In this document: piece after piece, positions 35,451 to 45,267 of the stretch
How positions within the stretch are numbered: position 1 is the first letter of the stretch
How the letters are laid out: each line of letters starts with the position of its first letter
Source: Sphingomonas sp. NBWT7
GTDB lineage: Bacteria > Pseudomonadota > Alphaproteobacteria > Sphingomonadales > Sphingomonadaceae
Length of the DNA stretch: 64,000 nt
NCBI RefSeq assembly: GCF_014217605.1
Contig: NZ_CP043639.1
Location: 124,001 to 188,000, forward strand
Direction: 5' to 3'
Notes under the pieces: model-generated
The model's database searches: none
The model's input: only the letters and a program-made list of their open reading frames with translations
What the model was told of the DNA's origin: nothing
Program-made: the position numbers and the translations under genes

Positions 35451-36805
35451 CGCCGCTTCCGCTTGCTGCCGAGTTCGTTCTGCGACGTCATCGCGATGTC
35501 CTGTGCCCTGATCCAGTCGGGTGTGTTCTGCGGAATGCCCGCCATCGCGTTGCGCGCGCTCATCGCCGCAGTGCTCGCATCGCCCATCATGCTCGCGCGC
35601 TCCGCCGTGGCGAGCGCGGCCCGCGCGCTGTCGCCGGTCATCTCGTAAACCGTGCCGAGCTGCTGCCAGGCGAAGGGGTTCTGATCGTCGCGCGCAACCG
35701 CGGTGCGCAGCACCTGCCGTGCCTCCGCCAGATTCGCCTTGTCCTCGGTCGCGATCAGCGCGTGGCCGAAGGTTGTCGCGATCAGCGGATTGTTGCGCGA
35801 TCCGGCGGTGGCGTCACGCAGCGGTTCGAGCGCCTCGCGCGGCTTGCCCGCCTCGAGCAGGATCTGCCCCTCGATCTCGAGGAAATAAGGGTCGTCGGGC
35901 TTGGCCTTGACGAGCGCCGCGGCCTCGACGTCAGCCTTCTGCGGATAGCCGCTGCGGTGATAGGCGTAGGCGCGCGCGTAATGCGCATAGATCGACTGGT
36001 TGCTCTCAGGATATTTCTGAAGCGCCTGCGCAGGCGGCAGCAGGTAGCCGTCGAGCTTCGCCTGCACGCGGCGGAAGCGCTCCTCCCACTCGGCATTGAG
36101 CGGCTTGTTCCAGGCAGGCGAGGATTGCAGCGTTTCCGAGATCGCAGCGACACGCTCCGACGACACCGGGTGATCGAGCATGAACTCGACCTTGCGCGTG
36201 ATGCCGTAGCGATATTCCATCTGCTGCATCGTCTTGAAGAAATTGAGGTAACCCTTGCCGGTGATGCCGGCGGCGTTGAGATATTTCGCGCCGGCGGCGT
36301 CGGTCGACGCTTCCTGCTGGCGCGAGAAGGCGAGATACTTGCCCATCGCCGCCTGCTGTCCCGCCGCGAGAAGCCCGGCACCGGCTTCGCCCGCGCCAGC
36401 CGCCATCGCGGCGATGCCGAGCACGACCGAGAGAAGGGTGATGCCGGTGGCTTCCTGAAAGCCGCGGCCCGAGAGCGACACATGGCCGCCGGTGATGTGG
36501 CCGAGCTCGTGCGCGATGACGCCCTGCACCTCGTTCGCGGTCTTCGCCGCCTGCAGCGTGCCCGAGTGGACATAGACGATCTGCCCGCCCGCGACGAAGG
36601 CGTTGATCGACCCGTCGTTGACCAGCACGACTTTCACATCGCGCGGGCTGAGCCCCGCCGCGGTGATGAGCGGCGCGGTCATGTCGGCGAGCAGCGCCTC
36701 GGTCTCGGCGTCGCGCAGGATCGATTGCGCCTGCGCCGGCTGCGCCCACACCAGGCCCGCGAGCGCGATGCCGACGATTCGACGCGTGAGGCGCGGCATC
36801 GTCAT
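35447..36805 (-). CDS. M48 family metalloprotease with TPR region (BepA-like)
   Basis: A 452-residue exported protease. The start MTMPRLTRRI gives a good signal peptide cleaved after AQA. The zinc motif is His99-Glu100-X2-His103 in GVIAHELGHITGGH, with the third ligand probably in EASTDAAGAKYL. The C-terminal half has tetratricopeptide-type helices. This layout matches BepA/YfgC, a periplasmic chaperone-protease that monitors outer-membrane protein and LptD assembly. The upstream in-frame Met at 36859 would spoil the signal. Confidence 0.9.
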   Translation of the reverse strand: MTMPRLTRRIVGIALAGLVWAQPAQAQSILRDAETEALLADMTAPLITAAGLSPRDVKVVLVNDGSINAFVAGGQIVYVHSGTLQAAKTANEVQGVIAHELGHITGGHVSLSGRGFQEATGITLLSVVLGIAAMAAGAGEAGAGLLAAGQQAAMGKYLAFSRQQEASTDAAGAKYLNAAGITGKGYLNFFKTMQQMEYRYGITRKVEFMLDHPVSSERVAAISETLQSSPAWNKPLNAEWEERFRRVQAKLDGYLLPPAQALQKYPESNQSIYAHYARAYAYHRSGYPQKADVEAAALVKAKPDDPYFLEIEGQILLEAGKPREALEPLRDATAGSRNNPLIATTFGHALIATEDKANLAEARQVLRTAVARDDQNPFAWQQLGTVYEMTGDSARAALATAERASMMGDASTAAMSARNAMAGIPQNTPDWIRAQDIAMTSQNELGSKRKRR

Positions 36806-36842
36806 GCGTTCGGACGGGGAGGGGTGGGGAAGGGGACGGTCA

Positions 36843-36893
36843 TGCGCCGGGTTCAGCACGCAGCCGGCTGAACTGCCGCTGAAGCCCGGCGCA
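36843..36893 (-). other. strong intergenic hairpin with a competing arm, between rne and the M48 gene
   Basis: A 15-bp stem with one bulged base pairs 36843-36857 with 36878-36893. The loop contains a second copy of GCTGAA (36867-36872) that can pair with the same TTCAGC arm, giving two exclusive folds. No T-run follows on the minus strand. It starts 11 bases after the rne stop and may terminate, stabilise or be processed. Confidence 0.6.
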
Positions 36894-36904
36894 CGACCAT
36901 GCGA

Positions 36905-39685
36905 TCACGCCCCGAAGGTACGCTGCCACCAGCCGCGGCGCGGCGCGGTGTCAGCCTGTTCACCCGTCGTCGAACCGGCGTCTGTCGATCCTTCCGCGGC
37001 ATCGTCGGGCGGCGCAGCGCCATCGGTCTGCGTCGGCGCGAGCGTCGCCGTCTCGGTCGCTTGTGGGACGGGGAGATCGGCCGAGGGCACGTCGACCGCC
37101 GGTACGTCCGCCTTCTTGCGCCGCGTCCGCTTGGGTTTGGCGGGCGCTTCTGCGGTTTCGGCCGGCGCGGGCGCGTCGCCAGCCGGCGTCTCCGCCGTCT
37201 CGATCGCGTCGACCTTCTTGCGGCGCGTCCGCTTCGGCTTGGCGGGCGCTTCCTCCGCCGCCGGCGCGATCGCCTCGATGCCCGGCGTCTCGATCATTGG
37301 CGCGTCGACGGCAGGTGCCGATTCGGCCGGCGCGTCGGCGGTGACCGCCGGCTCGGCCGCAGCCTTGGCGCGCGGACGACGACGCGTGCGCGGCGTCGGC
37401 GCTTCCGGCTCGGCAGCGTCGGGCGCGGCGGCATCCTTCGGCTCGATTGACGCTTCGACCGGTGCCTGCATCGCGGCGGCGACGGTTTCTACCGGCTGTG
37501 CCTCGTCAGGCACTGCCGCGTCCTGCGCCTCGGAGACGTCCTGCGTACCCGCCTCGCCATCACGGCGGCGGTTGCGACGGCCGCGACGGTTGCGGCGGCG
37601 ACGGCCACCTTCGCCCTCTCCGGTCGATGCACCTTCCTCACCCGGCGCGGCGGCGGCGATCGCGTCGCCGTCATCATCGGCGTCACTTTCGTCCGCGAGG
37701 CTTTCGTCCGCACCCTCATCGAGATCGGCGTTGGACGACGGCGTCGCCTCGCCCTCGGCGCCATTGCGACCGCGACGGCCACGCCGCCGGCGACGCTTGC
37801 GGCCGCCCTCGCGCGATTCGTCGCCGCCACGCGGTTCGTCGGTGCGCGCGGTTTCCTCGGTGTCGACGAACTCCTCGTCCTCTTCCTCCTCGATCTCGTC
37901 GGGGATGTCGTCGTCGATTTCCTCGACCGGCGGATCGAAGCGCGGCGCATAGGCCGGCGGCGGGCCCGCCGCCTCGACCGCCATGCGCGCGCCTTCCTGC
38001 TCACCGTCGGGCAGGATCTCGACCTTCACGCCGTAGCGCTCCTCGATCTCCGCGATGTCGGCGCGCTTGCGGTTGAGCACATAGACCGCCGCCTCGACGC
38101 TGGCGCGCAGCGTCAGATACGATCCGCGCCCGCGCGCGGCCTCGTCCTCGATCAGGCGCAGCGCGCTGAGGCCGGCCGACGAGGCGGTGCGCACCAGCCC
38201 GGTGCCCTCGCAATGCGGGCAGGGGCGGGTAGAGGCCTCGAGCACGCCGGTGCGCAGCCGCTGGCGGCTCATCTCCATCAGCCCGAAGCTCGAGATACGG
38301 CCCACCTGGATGCGCGCGCGATCGTTCTTCAGCGCCTCCTTCATCGCCTTCTCGACCTTCCGGACATTGGAATTGTTGTCCATGTCGATGAAGTCGATGA
38401 CGACGAGGCCGGCCATGTCGCGCAGTCGCAGCTGGCGTGCGATCTCCTGCGCCGCTTCGAGGTTCGTCGCCGTCGCAGTCTGCTCGATATTGTGCTCGCG
38501 CGTCGAGCGGCCAGAGTTGATGTCGATCGAGACGAGCGCCTCGGTCGGGTTGATGACGAGGTAGCCGCCCGATTTCAGCTGCACCACCGGGTGGTACATC
38601 GCGGCGAGCTGATCCTCGACGTGGCTGCGCTGGAACAGCGGGATCGGATCGCTGTAATGCCTTACCCGCTTGGCGTGGCTCGGCATCAGCAACTTCATGA
38701 ACTCGCGCGCCTGGCGATAGCCTTCGTCGCCCTCGACGATCACCTCGTCAATGTCCTTGTTGTAGATGTCGCGGATCGCGCGCTTGATGAGATCGCTGTC
38801 GCCGTAGATCAGCGCGGGCGCCGCGCTCGACAGCGTGTTCTCGCGAATCCCGTCCCACAGCCGGGCGAGGTAATCGAAGTCGCGCTTAATCTCGGTGCGC
38901 GTGCGGCTGAGCCCGGCGGTGCGCACGATGCAACCCATCGACGGCGGCAGCGCGAGCTCCGCCATGATCGATTTCAGTCGCTTGCGATCCGACGCGTTCG
39001 AAATCTTGCGGCTGATCCCGCCGCCGTGCGACGTGTTAGGCATCAGCACGCAGTAGCGGCCTGCAAGCGACAGATAGGTCGTCAGCGCCGCGCCCTTGTT
39101 GCCGCGCTCTTCCTTGACGACCTGGACCAGCAACACCTGACGGCGGCGGATCACGTCCTGGATCTTGTAGCGGCGGCGCAGGTTCATGCGGCGCTGGCGC
39201 AGCGCCTCGACCTGATCGTCGTTGATGCCGGTCGACGACGGTGCGCGCGGCGCATCGCCCTCCGCGTCGCCGTCGCCCTCGTCGGCGGCGTCATCGCCGT
39301 GATCGGCATCGTCCTCGACGTCATGCTCGGCGTCCTCGACATCGCCGTCGTCCTCGTGCGCTTCCTGCTCGGCGCGCAGCTTCGCCTCTTCGGCGGCATG
39401 CTCCGCTTCCTCACGCAGCAACGCCTCGCGATCCTCCTTCGGGATCTGGTAATAGTCCGGGTGGATTTCGGAGAAGGCGAGGAAGCCGTGGCGGTTGCCG
39501 CCGTAATCGATGAACGCGGCCTGCAGCGACGGCTCGACGCGCGTTACCTTGGCGAGATAGATGTTCCCCTTGAGCTGCTTGCGCTCGGCACTCTCGAAAT
39601 CAAATTCCTCGATCCGGTTTCCCTTGACGACGGCCACGCGGGTTTCCTCCCGGTGGCGTGCGTCGATCAGCATACGCATGGTCAT
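36905..39685 (-). CDS. rne: ribonuclease E/G family endoribonuclease
   Basis: A 926-residue RNase E, the scaffold and nuclease of the RNA degradosome. The S1 domain (about 36-205) is split by a highly acidic insert (about 95-158). The DNase I-like catalytic region follows (VIDFIDMDNNSNVRKVEKAM), with the zinc-link CPHCEGTG. The C-terminal third alternates acidic, Arg-rich (RRRRGRRGRN; RRRRNRRGRRNRR) and Ala/Pro segments, with EAPAKPKRTRRKK repeated twice, probably RNA-binding and partner-docking linear motifs. MTMRMLIDARHREE is the start, with a GGAGA Shine-Dalgarno; the open frame upstream is not homologous. Confidence 0.95.
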   Translation of the reverse strand: MTMRMLIDARHREETRVAVVKGNRIEEFDFESAERKQLKGNIYLAKVTRVEPSLQAAFIDYGGNRHGFLAFSEIHPDYYQIPKEDREALLREEAEHAAEEAKLRAEQEAHEDDGDVEDAEHDVEDDADHGDDAADEGDGDAEGDAPRAPSSTGINDDQVEALRQRRMNLRRRYKIQDVIRRRQVLLVQVVKEERGNKGAALTTYLSLAGRYCVLMPNTSHGGGISRKISNASDRKRLKSIMAELALPPSMGCIVRTAGLSRTRTEIKRDFDYLARLWDGIRENTLSSAAPALIYGDSDLIKRAIRDIYNKDIDEVIVEGDEGYRQAREFMKLLMPSHAKRVRHYSDPIPLFQRSHVEDQLAAMYHPVVQLKSGGYLVINPTEALVSIDINSGRSTREHNIEQTATATNLEAAQEIARQLRLRDMAGLVVIDFIDMDNNSNVRKVEKAMKEALKNDRARIQVGRISSFGLMEMSRQRLRTGVLEASTRPCPHCEGTGLVRTASSAGLSALRLIEDEAARGRGSYLTLRASVEAAVYVLNRKRADIAEIEERYGVKVEILPDGEQEGARMAVEAAGPPPAYAPRFDPPVEEIDDDIPDEIEEEEDEEFVDTEETARTDEPRGGDESREGGRKRRRRRGRRGRNGAEGEATPSSNADLDEGADESLADESDADDDGDAIAAAAPGEEGASTGEGEGGRRRRNRRGRRNRRRDGEAGTQDVSEAQDAAVPDEAQPVETVAAAMQAPVEASIEPKDAAAPDAAEPEAPTPRTRRRPRAKAAAEPAVTADAPAESAPAVDAPMIETPGIEAIAPAAEEAPAKPKRTRRKKVDAIETAETPAGDAPAPAETAEAPAKPKRTRRKKADVPAVDVPSADLPVPQATETATLAPTQTDGAAPPDDAAEGSTDAGSTTGEQADTAPRRGWWQRTFGA

Positions 39686-40139
39686 GTAAGTGTCTCCGCG
39701 CGCGGCTCGCGCCGCCGGACGGCGGGTCCGCGCGATGATAAGGCGCCGCCGGCCCCCTGAGACCGGCTGGGCGAATGGTGGTGAATAGTGCCTTCGTGCG
39801 CGGCGCAGCTCCGGGCAGCCTGCCCTGGAGCGATCCCGTGTCCGCGCCGCCGGCGGGGGCCGGTCGGAACTGCGGTGCGGGAGAATGCGGCATGCGAACG
39901 TCAACCTGATGGCCCACGCCGGCACGAACGGCCGGGCGGGCGGTGGGTCGGGCAGGCGCCGATTGGGCGCGCACTCCGATCAAGGTGATGGTTAGCAACT
40001 CCATCGTCATTCGGCAACTGGAACAAGGTTGCCGGCCGGCCGGCAAAATATTGCCGAACGCGCCGTTAACCGCGCCCGGCAACCGCGGCTTGAGAGCCGC
40101 CCGTTACCGCTTGCCATACAAGGCAAAGGGTTTGCATTC
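39686..40139. other. 454-bp divergent rne/amidase control region
   Basis: The longest gene-free stretch in the window, between the divergent starts of rne and the amidase gene. I find no supported ORF: the frames present have no Shine-Dalgarno or recognisable domain. It contains a perfect 18-bp palindrome at 40029-40046 and short GTTAAC-type AT-rich spots near the amidase side. A long rne leader would fit the autoregulation known for RNase E in other bacteria (inference). Confidence 0.55.
40029..40046. promoter_or_regulatory. perfect 18-bp palindrome
   Basis: TTGCCGGCC followed directly by GGCCGGCAA is fully self-complementary. It lies 94 bases before the amidase start in the divergent control region. 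It could be an operator or simply a GC-rich coincidence; no known regulator box is recognised. Confidence 0.4.
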
Positions 40140-41384
40140 ATGGCTTTTCGCTGGACCGGGGGGGCACCCGCGCGGCATGTGCGCCGCGTGTCGGTCGTCG
40201 CCGCTATTCTGACGGGTCTGTTGTTCGGTGCCCCCGGCTGGGCAGCGACGATCGAACGCGTCGAGATCGGCGAGCGCCAGGTGCGCATCCATTTCGATGC
40301 CGCGGTGCGCGGCGCGTCGAGCTTCATTCTCGATACGCCGCAGCGGATCGCGGTGGACGTCGAGGGCGCGGGCCCGGGGCGTCGCAGCGACGGCGACGGC
40401 GTCATCACAGCTGTGCGGCAGGGCTGGCGCGGGCAGGACGGCGCGCGCGTCGTGCTCGATCTCGCGCAGCCGATGATCGTCGAGAGCGGCGCGTTCGAGG
40501 ACGACGGGCGTACGCTCAACCTGTCGCTGCGCGACGTCAGCGAGCGCCGCTTCAACGCGGCGAGCAGCGCCTCGCCGCTCAGCTTCCTGCCGTTCCGCTG
40601 GGGCGAGGCGAGGCCCAAATACAAACTGTCGATTCCGGTGCCGCCGGCGCGCAAAAGCGCGCTGCCGCGCGTGCGCGGCGACGAGAGCCGGCCGCTGGTG
40701 GTGATTGATGCGGGCCACGGCGGCAACGATCCCGGCGCGATCAATCCCGAGACGGGCCTGCGCGAGAAGGACGTGACGCTGGCGATCGCCAAGGCGATCC
40801 GCGACGAGCTGATTTCATCTGGCCGTGCGCGCGTGGCGCTGACCCGCGACGACGACCGCTACATCCTGCACCGCGAGCGGTTCGGCGTAGCGCGGCGGCT
40901 GCGCGCGGATCTGTTCATCTCGATCCACTGCGACAGCGTAGGGACCGGCGACGCATCGGGTGCGACCGCCTACACCCTGTCCGACGTCGCGTCCGACAAG
41001 GAAGCCGCACGGCTCGCCTCGCGCGAGAACAAGTCGGACATCATCGCAGGCGTCGATCTCGACGAGAGTTCGGACGTGTCGTCGATTCTGATCGACCTGA
41101 CGCAGCGCGAGACGATGAACGCGTCTGCCGGGTTCGCGCGGCTGCTCGGCCGCGAGGCGAAGCCGCTGATGCCGGTGAAGCCCAATTTCCACCGCATGGC
41201 GTCGCTGCTGGTTCTGAAAGCGCCCGACATGCCGTCGATCCTGTTCGAGACAGGCTATATCTCGAACCCGCAGGACGCGGCGTTCCTCGACAGCCGCGAG
41301 GGGCGGCAGCGGATCGCGGAGAGCGTGCGCCGTGCGGTGGAAGTGTATTTCGCGCGCCGGCTGACGCAGACGGCCTCGCGTTGA
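40140..41384 (+). CDS. N-acetylmuramoyl-L-alanine amidase (AmiA/B/C type)
   Basis: A 414-residue periplasmic zinc amidase that cleaves the stem peptide from N-acetylmuramic acid during septum splitting. It has a signal peptide (VSVVAAILTGLLFGAPGWA), an AMIN domain (about 38-140) for septal targeting, and an Amidase_3 domain (about 180-405) with ligands in VIDAGHGGNDPGA, TGLREKDVTLAIA and LFISIHCDS, and the catalytic Glu in LFETGYISNPQDA. A regulatory helix occluding the site is likely in the DESSDVSSILIDLTQRE region. PBP1a follows after 88 bases. Confidence 0.94.
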   Translation: MAFRWTGGAPARHVRRVSVVAAILTGLLFGAPGWAATIERVEIGERQVRIHFDAAVRGASSFILDTPQRIAVDVEGAGPGRRSDGDGVITAVRQGWRGQDGARVVLDLAQPMIVESGAFEDDGRTLNLSLRDVSERRFNAASSASPLSFLPFRWGEARPKYKLSIPVPPARKSALPRVRGDESRPLVVIDAGHGGNDPGAINPETGLREKDVTLAIAKAIRDELISSGRARVALTRDDDRYILHRERFGVARRLRADLFISIHCDSVGTGDASGATAYTLSDVASDKEAARLASRENKSDIIAGVDLDESSDVSSILIDLTQRETMNASAGFARLLGREAKPLMPVKPNFHRMASLLVLKAPDMPSILFETGYISNPQDAAFLDSREGRQRIAESVRRAVEVYFARRLTQTASR

Positions 41385-41472
41385 AACCGTGCCGGGTAAG
41401 CGTTTTGCGCGGCGTGCCGGCCGCAGCGTTGTTGCCAGTAGCGGGGGCGCTGCTTAAACACCGGCGCCGCGT

Positions 41473-43986
41473 ATGGCGTCCACATCCCCCGAACCCCTGA
41501 AGCTCCGGCTGCGTCGTATCGGCGGCGGCATCGGTAACACCGCGGCCCGCCTGTGGGCGCGGACCTGGGTAAAGGTGCTTGCCGGACTTGCCGCGCTCGG
41601 CCTCGTTGCGCTGGGCGGTTTCTGGTTCGTCGTGACGCGCGATCTGCCGTCGGTAGAGCAATTGCGCACCTACGAGCCGCCGTTGCCCACCAACGTGCGC
41701 GCGATCGATGGCGGGCCGATCTATTCCTACGCGCGCGAGCGGCGCGTGGAATTGTCGTTCAACGAATATCCTCCGCTGCTCATCCGCGCCTTCCTGGCGG
41801 CGGAGGACAAGACCTTCTTCGAGCATCACGGCGTCGATTATCCGGGGCTCGCCGGCGCGGTGTTCGATTACGTGTCGAAGCTGGGCTCGGGCCGGCGCGC
41901 GCGCGGCGGCTCGACGATCACGCAGCAGGTGGCCAAGAACCTGCTGATCGGCAACGAATACTCCCCGACGCGCAAGATGCGCGAGGCGATCCTCGCGTGG
42001 CGGATCGAGGATACGCTCACCAAGCCGCAGATCCTGGAGCTCTATCTCAACCAGATCTTCCTCGGTCGGAACGCCTATGGCGTCGAGGCGGCGGCGCACG
42101 CCTATTTCGACAAGGAGCTCGACGAGCTCTCGCTCGCCCAGATGGCGTATATCGCGATCCTGCCGAAGGGCCCGGCCAATTACGATCCGTTCCGCAACAC
42201 CGAACGCGCGCTCGAGCGACGCAACTGGGCGATCGGCGAGATGGAGCGCAACGGCTTCATCACCGCGGCGCAGCGGTCCGAGGCGCAGGCGCAGCCGATC
42301 GGCGCGATCGTGCGGCGGGTGCCCAAGTTCGAGCGGATCGGCGGCTATTTCGTCGAGGAAGTCCGCCGCCGGCTGATCGACAAGTTCGGGGAGAGCGCAC
42401 GCGACGGGCCGTACAGCGTCTATTCGGGCGGGCTGTGGGTGCGCACCTCGCTCGATCGCAAGGTGCAGGACGCCGCCGCCGAGGCGCTGCGCGCGGGGCT
42501 GCTGCGTTACGATCGCGGGCGCGGCTTCTCCGGACCGCTGCGCCACGTCGAGATCGCCGACGATCGCTGGCAGACTGCGCTGATCGACAGCAACATCATG
42601 CTCGACTACGAGGACTGGCGCGCTGCGATCGTCATCTCGCGCGACGCGTCTGAGGCACGGATCGGTTTCGCCGACGGCAGCGAGGGTAGCCTGCCGCGCT
42701 GGGGCGCGCAGATTCCGCTGCGCGGCAAGGGCACGCCGGCGTTCGGGACGCTCAAGGTGGGCGATATCATCGCCGTCGCGCCGTCGGGCGGTGCCTTCGC
42801 GCTGCGATCGGTCCCCAAGATCTCCGGCGGCTTCGTCGTGCAGGAACCGCAAACCGGTCGCATCCTGGCGATGCAGGGCGGATTCGATGCGTCGCTTCAG
42901 TCGTTCAATCGCGCGACGCAGGCGATGCGGCAGCCGGGATCGACGATCAAGCCGATCGTCTACGCCGCGGCGCTCGAGCGCGGCATGACGCCCGCGTCAA
43001 TCATCGTTGACGGGCCGTTCTGCGTCTATCAGGGCGCGCGGCTGGGGCAGAAATGCTTCCGCAACTTCGGCAATTCGCGCGGCGCGGGCCCGCACACGAT
43101 GCGCTGGGGCGTCGAACAGTCGCGCAACCTGATGACGGTGCGCGCGGCGGCGCAGACGGGCATGACCAACGTCGTGCGGCTGATGAAGGCGATGGATGTC
43201 GGCGACTACCAGCCGTATCTGTCCTACGCGCTGGGTGCCGGCGAGACGACCGTCACCAAGATGGTCAATGCGTACGGCGTGCTCGCCAACCAGGGTCGCT
43301 GGCACGCGCCGACGCTGATCGATTTTGTGCAGAACCGGCGCGGGCAGGTGATCTGGCCGGAGAATTGGCGCGCATGCGATCGCTGCAACATGCCCAATTG
43401 GGACGGCAAGGCGATGCCGCGCCCGTCGGTGCGCGGCAAGCAGGTGCTCGACGCGATGTCGGCGTATCAGATGGTGCACATCGCCGAGGGTGTGATCCAG
43501 CGCGGCACCGCGACGGTGCTGCGCGATCTCAACCGGCCGATCTTCGGCAAGACCGGCACCAATTCGGGGCCGAAGGACGTGTGGTTCATCGGCGGCACGC
43601 CGCAGATGGTGGCGGGCGTCTACATTGGCTACGATTCGCCGGTGAACCTCGGCGGCTATGCGCAGGGCGGGACGCTGGCGGCGCCGATCTTCAAGCAATG
43701 GGCGACCAAGGCGTATGAGGGGATGGAGGTGCTGCCGTTCCGCGCGCCCGCCGGCATCCGCATGGTACGGATCGATCGCGCGAGCGGACGGCCCGTCTAC
43801 GGCACCTTCCCGACTGACAGCGATCCCAAGGCCGGGGTGATCTGGGAAGCGTTCAAGCCGCAGGCGGAGGCGCGCCGCGCCCCGCGCCGCCCGACCGCGG
43901 CCCCCACCGCGGCGCCGACCGCGGCGGCCACCAAGGCAAAGGCCACGGATAGCGACTTCCTGCAGCGCGAAGGCGGCATCTACTGA
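41473..43986 (+). CDS. mrcA: penicillin-binding protein 1A (bifunctional glycosyltransferase/transpeptidase)
   Basis: An 837-residue inner-membrane peptidoglycan synthase. One transmembrane helix (about 34-55) is followed by a GT51 domain (AAEDKTFFEHHGVDYPG; RGGSTITQQVAKNLL), an OB-like linker, and a transpeptidase domain with Ser490-Thr-Ile-Lys493, SRN in VEQSRNLMTV and Lys693-Thr-Gly-Thr. The tail is Ala/Pro/Thr-rich. The position directly after an amidase suggests coordinated synthesis and splitting of the wall. It would be a beta-lactam target. Confidence 0.96.
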   Translation: MASTSPEPLKLRLRRIGGGIGNTAARLWARTWVKVLAGLAALGLVALGGFWFVVTRDLPSVEQLRTYEPPLPTNVRAIDGGPIYSYARERRVELSFNEYPPLLIRAFLAAEDKTFFEHHGVDYPGLAGAVFDYVSKLGSGRRARGGSTITQQVAKNLLIGNEYSPTRKMREAILAWRIEDTLTKPQILELYLNQIFLGRNAYGVEAAAHAYFDKELDELSLAQMAYIAILPKGPANYDPFRNTERALERRNWAIGEMERNGFITAAQRSEAQAQPIGAIVRRVPKFERIGGYFVEEVRRRLIDKFGESARDGPYSVYSGGLWVRTSLDRKVQDAAAEALRAGLLRYDRGRGFSGPLRHVEIADDRWQTALIDSNIMLDYEDWRAAIVISRDASEARIGFADGSEGSLPRWGAQIPLRGKGTPAFGTLKVGDIIAVAPSGGAFALRSVPKISGGFVVQEPQTGRILAMQGGFDASLQSFNRATQAMRQPGSTIKPIVYAAALERGMTPASIIVDGPFCVYQGARLGQKCFRNFGNSRGAGPHTMRWGVEQSRNLMTVRAAAQTGMTNVVRLMKAMDVGDYQPYLSYALGAGETTVTKMVNAYGVLANQGRWHAPTLIDFVQNRRGQVIWPENWRACDRCNMPNWDGKAMPRPSVRGKQVLDAMSAYQMVHIAEGVIQRGTATVLRDLNRPIFGKTGTNSGPKDVWFIGGTPQMVAGVYIGYDSPVNLGGYAQGGTLAAPIFKQWATKAYEGMEVLPFRAPAGIRMVRIDRASGRPVYGTFPTDSDPKAGVIWEAFKPQAEARRAPRRPTAAPTAAPTAAATKAKATDSDFLQREGGIY

Positions 43987-44018
43987 TCGCCGCCTGACGC
44001 CCGGCGGAGGTGGCGCGG

Positions 44019-44043
44019 CACGGCATTGTCCTGCCGTGTTTCT
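44019..44043 (+). terminator. possible weak terminator after mrcA
   Basis: A 7-bp stem (CACGGCA 44019-44025 with TGCCGTG 44032-44038) with a 6-base loop is followed by TTTCT. It lies 33 bases after the mrcA stop and 93 bases before prfB. Confidence 0.45.
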
Positions 44044-44135
44044 CGCCCTAAGTCCGCGACCCGTACGATCATACGCCGCACCTGCGCCGCGCACCTCTGG
44101 CGCCGGCAGCTCGCTGCGACGGTTGGAGAACTATC

Positions 44136-45263
44136 ATGCGCGCCGAAGCGCACGCCCATGTCGAGACGATCAACGAGGCCCTCGCGCTGCTGCGGCGCAG
44201 CCTCGATTGGGATCGTGCGCTTCGGCGGCTCGACGAACTCAATGCGCGCGTCGAGGATCCGACGCTGTGGAACGATCCCAAGGCCGCGCAGGACGTGATG
44301 CGCGAGCGCCGCCGGCTGGACGAGGCGATCACCGCTGCGCGTAGCATCCAAACCGAAATGGCGGACACCGCCGAGCTGATCGAGATGGCCGAGGCCGAGG
44401 GCGACGAGGAGATGGCGTCCGAGGGGACCGCCGCGCTCGCGCAGCTCGCCGAGCGCGCGCAGAAGGACAAGGTCAAGGCGCTGCTGTCGGGGGAGGCGGA
44501 TCACAACGACACCTATGTCGAGATCAACGCCGGCGCCGGCGGCACCGAGAGCCAGGACTGGGCCGAGATGCTGCAGCGGATGTACACGCGCTGGGCCGAG
44601 CGGCAGGGCTACAAGGTCGAACTGATCGATTATCACGCCGGCGAGCAGGCCGGGATCAAGTCCGCGACGCTGCTGGTGAAGGGCGAGAATGCCTATGGCT
44701 ATGCCAAGGTCGAGAGCGGGGTGCACCGCCTCGTCCGGATCAGCCCCTACGACAGCTCCGCGCGCCGCCACACGAGCTTCTCGAGCGTGTGGGTCTATCC
44801 GGTGATCGACGATTCGATCGATATCGAGGTCAACGACAGCGAGCTGCGCATCGACACCTATCGCGCGTCGGGCGCCGGTGGGCAGCACATCAACACGACC
44901 GATTCGGCGGTGCGCATCACGCACTTGCCGACCGGCATCGTCGTCGCCTGCCAGAACCAGCGCTCGCAGCACAAGAACAAGGCGGAAGCGTACAACCAAC
45001 TGCGCGCGCGGCTCTATGAGCATGAGCTGCGCAAGCGCGAGGAAGAGGCGAACGCCGTCAACGCCACCAAGACCGATATCGGATGGGGGCACCAGATCCG
45101 CTCCTACGTGCTCCAGCCGTATCAGTTGGTGAAGGACCTGCGCACCGGCGCCACTTCCACTTCGCCGGGTGACGTGCTCGACGGCGATCTCGACGAGTTC
45201 ATGGCCGCCGCGCTGGCGCAGCGCGTGACGGGCGAAGCGGTCGACGTCGAGGACGTGGAGTAA
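44136..45263 (+). CDS. prfB: peptide chain release factor 2
   Basis: A 375-residue class I release factor for UAA/UGA stops. The GGQ motif is Gly248-Gly249-Gln250 ([19 protein letters not shown]). The stop-recognition tripeptide, SPF in E. coli, reads SPY here ([14 protein letters not shown]). The gene is one uninterrupted frame: the early in-frame UGA that drives programmed frameshifting in enterobacterial prfB is absent. The ATG has a GGAG Shine-Dalgarno. A methyltransferase gene follows four bases after the stop. Confidence 0.95.
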   Translation: MRAEAHAHVETINEALALLRRSLDWDRALRRLDELNARVEDPTLWNDPKAAQDVMRERRRLDEAITAARSIQTEMADTAELIEMAEAEGDEEMASEGTAALAQLAERAQKDKVKALLSGEADHNDTYVEINAGAGGTESQDWAEMLQRMYTRWAERQGYKVELIDYHAGEQAGIKSATLLVKGENAYGYAKVESGVHRLVRISPYDSSARRHTSFSSVWVYPVIDDSIDIEVNDSELRIDTYRASGAGGQHINTTDSAVRITHLPTGIVVACQNQRSQHKNKAEAYNQLRARLYEHELRKREEEANAVNATKTDIGWGHQIRSYVLQPYQLVKDLRTGATSTSPGDVLDGDLDEFMAAALAQRVTGEAVDVEDVE

Positions 45264-45267
45264 GCGC

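Noticed and set aside
36603..37952. 449-codon Ser/Ala-rich frame on plus
   Set aside because: Antisense to the M48 and rne genes; composition mirrors the Glu/Ala-rich rne tail, no Shine-Dalgarno.
39686..39925. N-terminal extension of RNase E
   Set aside because: The frame stays open upstream, but RNase E homology begins at MTMRMLIDAR with its own Shine-Dalgarno.
41041..42852. 603-codon frame on minus
   Set aside because: Antisense to the amidase and PBP1a genes, both of which have complete catalytic motifs.
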